From positions 1 to 6,898 of the forward strand of contig JAGPBG010000121.1 in assembly GCA_018063485.1 (NCBI GenBank): 6,898 nucleotides of DNA. The letters are read 5' to 3'. Shown piece by piece: positions 6,537 through 6,898 of this stretch. The DNA is from Cypionkella sp. (GTDB lineage Bacteria; Pseudomonadota; Alphaproteobacteria; Rhodobacterales; Rhodobacteraceae). Both the position numbers and the translations under genes were made by a program. A model generated the notes under the pieces. It saw only the letters and a program-made list of their open reading frames with translations. It was not told the origin of the DNA and searched no databases. How positions within the stretch are numbered: position 1 is the first letter of the stretch; each line of letters opens with the position of its first letter.

Positions 6537-6898
6537 ATGCGGCCGGCAACGGAAAGCGAAATGGCCGATGTGGTGCGCGGCCCAGGCCCATTTGTGCTGC
6601 GCGGTGGTGGCACCCGCGCCATTGGTGCGGCGCAGGGCGCAGTTGTCGAGACCAGCGGTCTCTCGGGGGTCACGCTTTACGAGCCGGGTGCGTTGACCTT
6701 GGTGGCATGGGCGGGAACGCCCTTGGACGAGATCGGGATGGCTTTGGCGGCCGAGGGCCAACGGCTGGCCTTTGAGGTGCCGCATATGGGCGCGGTTCTA
6801 GGGCGCGACGGGGCATCAACCATCGGCGGCGTGGTCGCGGCCAATGCTTCGGGGCCGCGCCGGGTGCAGGTTGGAGCTTGCCGAGACGCACTTTTGGG
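6537..6898 (+). CDS. glcE: Glycolate oxidase subunit GlcE (FAD-binding), N-terminal part
   Basis: The first 120 codons are present and the gene runs off the window end. GlcE is the second FAD-binding-domain subunit of the GlcDEF glycolate oxidase and is needed for activity along with GlcD. Visible in the fragment: LRGGGTRAIG (21-30), corresponding to the FAD phosphate loop of PCMH-type flavoproteins; ETSGLSGVTLYEPGALTLVAWAGTPL-type sequence (38-63, described by its ends), which is the conserved strand after it; and TIGGVVAANASGPRR (95-109) with GACRDALLG at the end, typical of GlcE. The start at 6537 follows AAGGGA at 6526-6531 and gives MRPATESEMAD, the usual kind of GlcE N-terminus. An alternative in-frame ATG at 6522 overlaps the glcD stop by ATGA. 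The short 11-base gap after glcD implies cotranscription. The glcF gene is expected downstream, outside the window. Confidence 0.92.
   Translation, partial: MRPATESEMADVVRGPGPFVLRGGGTRAIGAAQGAVVETSGLSGVTLYEPGALTLVAWAGTPLDEIGMALAAEGQRLAFEVPHMGAVLGRDGASTIGGVVAANASGPRRVQVGACRDALL

Noticed and set aside
1..6898. Search by eye for CRISPR arrays, transposases, terminal inverted repeats, tRNA and rRNA genes
   Set aside because: None seen. The window is packed with long + strand genes of even composition, with no sign of a mobile element beyond the short repeat-like element at the end of glcD.

Overview
The window is GC-rich and fully coding on the + strand, apart from one ~180-base gap. Codon use is strongly GC-biased. 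The gene content and order (a Bat/DUF4159-type membrane cluster, then glycolate oxidase genes glcD-glcE) and the style of the short GC-rich repeat at the glcD/glcE junction suggest an alphaproteobacterium, most likely Rhodobacterales. The taxon is inferred; there is no rRNA or other marker to fix it.

Region 1 (1-4859) is the distal part of an operon. The last nine codons of an upstream gene (1-31, identity not readable; DUF58 expected from the usual MoxR-DUF58-DUF4159 order) overlap by ATGA the start of a 921-residue membrane protein (28-2793). That protein has a BatA-type N-terminus, a degenerate VWA-like domain, a GATase-like domain and a C-terminal DUF4159 domain. It overlaps by ATGA a second large membrane protein of 689 residues (2790-4859), with a VWA domain that keeps a DxSxS motif and its own GATase-like domain. 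The two proteins share a parallel layout and are probably distant paralogues whose large domains face each other in the periplasm. The cluster as a whole has no firmly established function; MoxR-type AAA+ ATPases with VWA partners are usually thought to act in maturation or assembly of other proteins or the envelope.

Region 2 (4860-5037) is the only intergenic region. It holds a cluster of TGGCAAGG-type repeats that can form a hairpin (possible end of the Bat-like operon), and then an AT-rich stretch with a TATTGGT-N11-ACCAATA dyad that looks like a LysR-type (T-N11-A) operator and overlaps the likely glcD promoter. A good Shine-Dalgarno site sets the glcD start at 5038.

Region 3 (5038-6898) begins the glycolate oxidase operon: glcD (complete, 495 residues) and glcE (first 120 codons, cut by the window edge). 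GlcD and GlcE are the two FAD-binding-type subunits which, with the Fe-S subunit GlcF (expected downstream, outside the window), oxidise glycolate to glyoxylate. The glcD 3' end runs through a GC hairpin plus an AT-rich tail that looks like a dispersed intergenic repeat, so the last 16 residues of GlcD appear to be encoded by the repeat and the glcE start lies at its edge.

No tRNA, rRNA, CRISPR array, transposase or phage gene was seen. The least understood content is the pair of Bat/DUF4159-like proteins; the most unusual local features are the repeat-encoded GlcD tail and the operator-like dyad.
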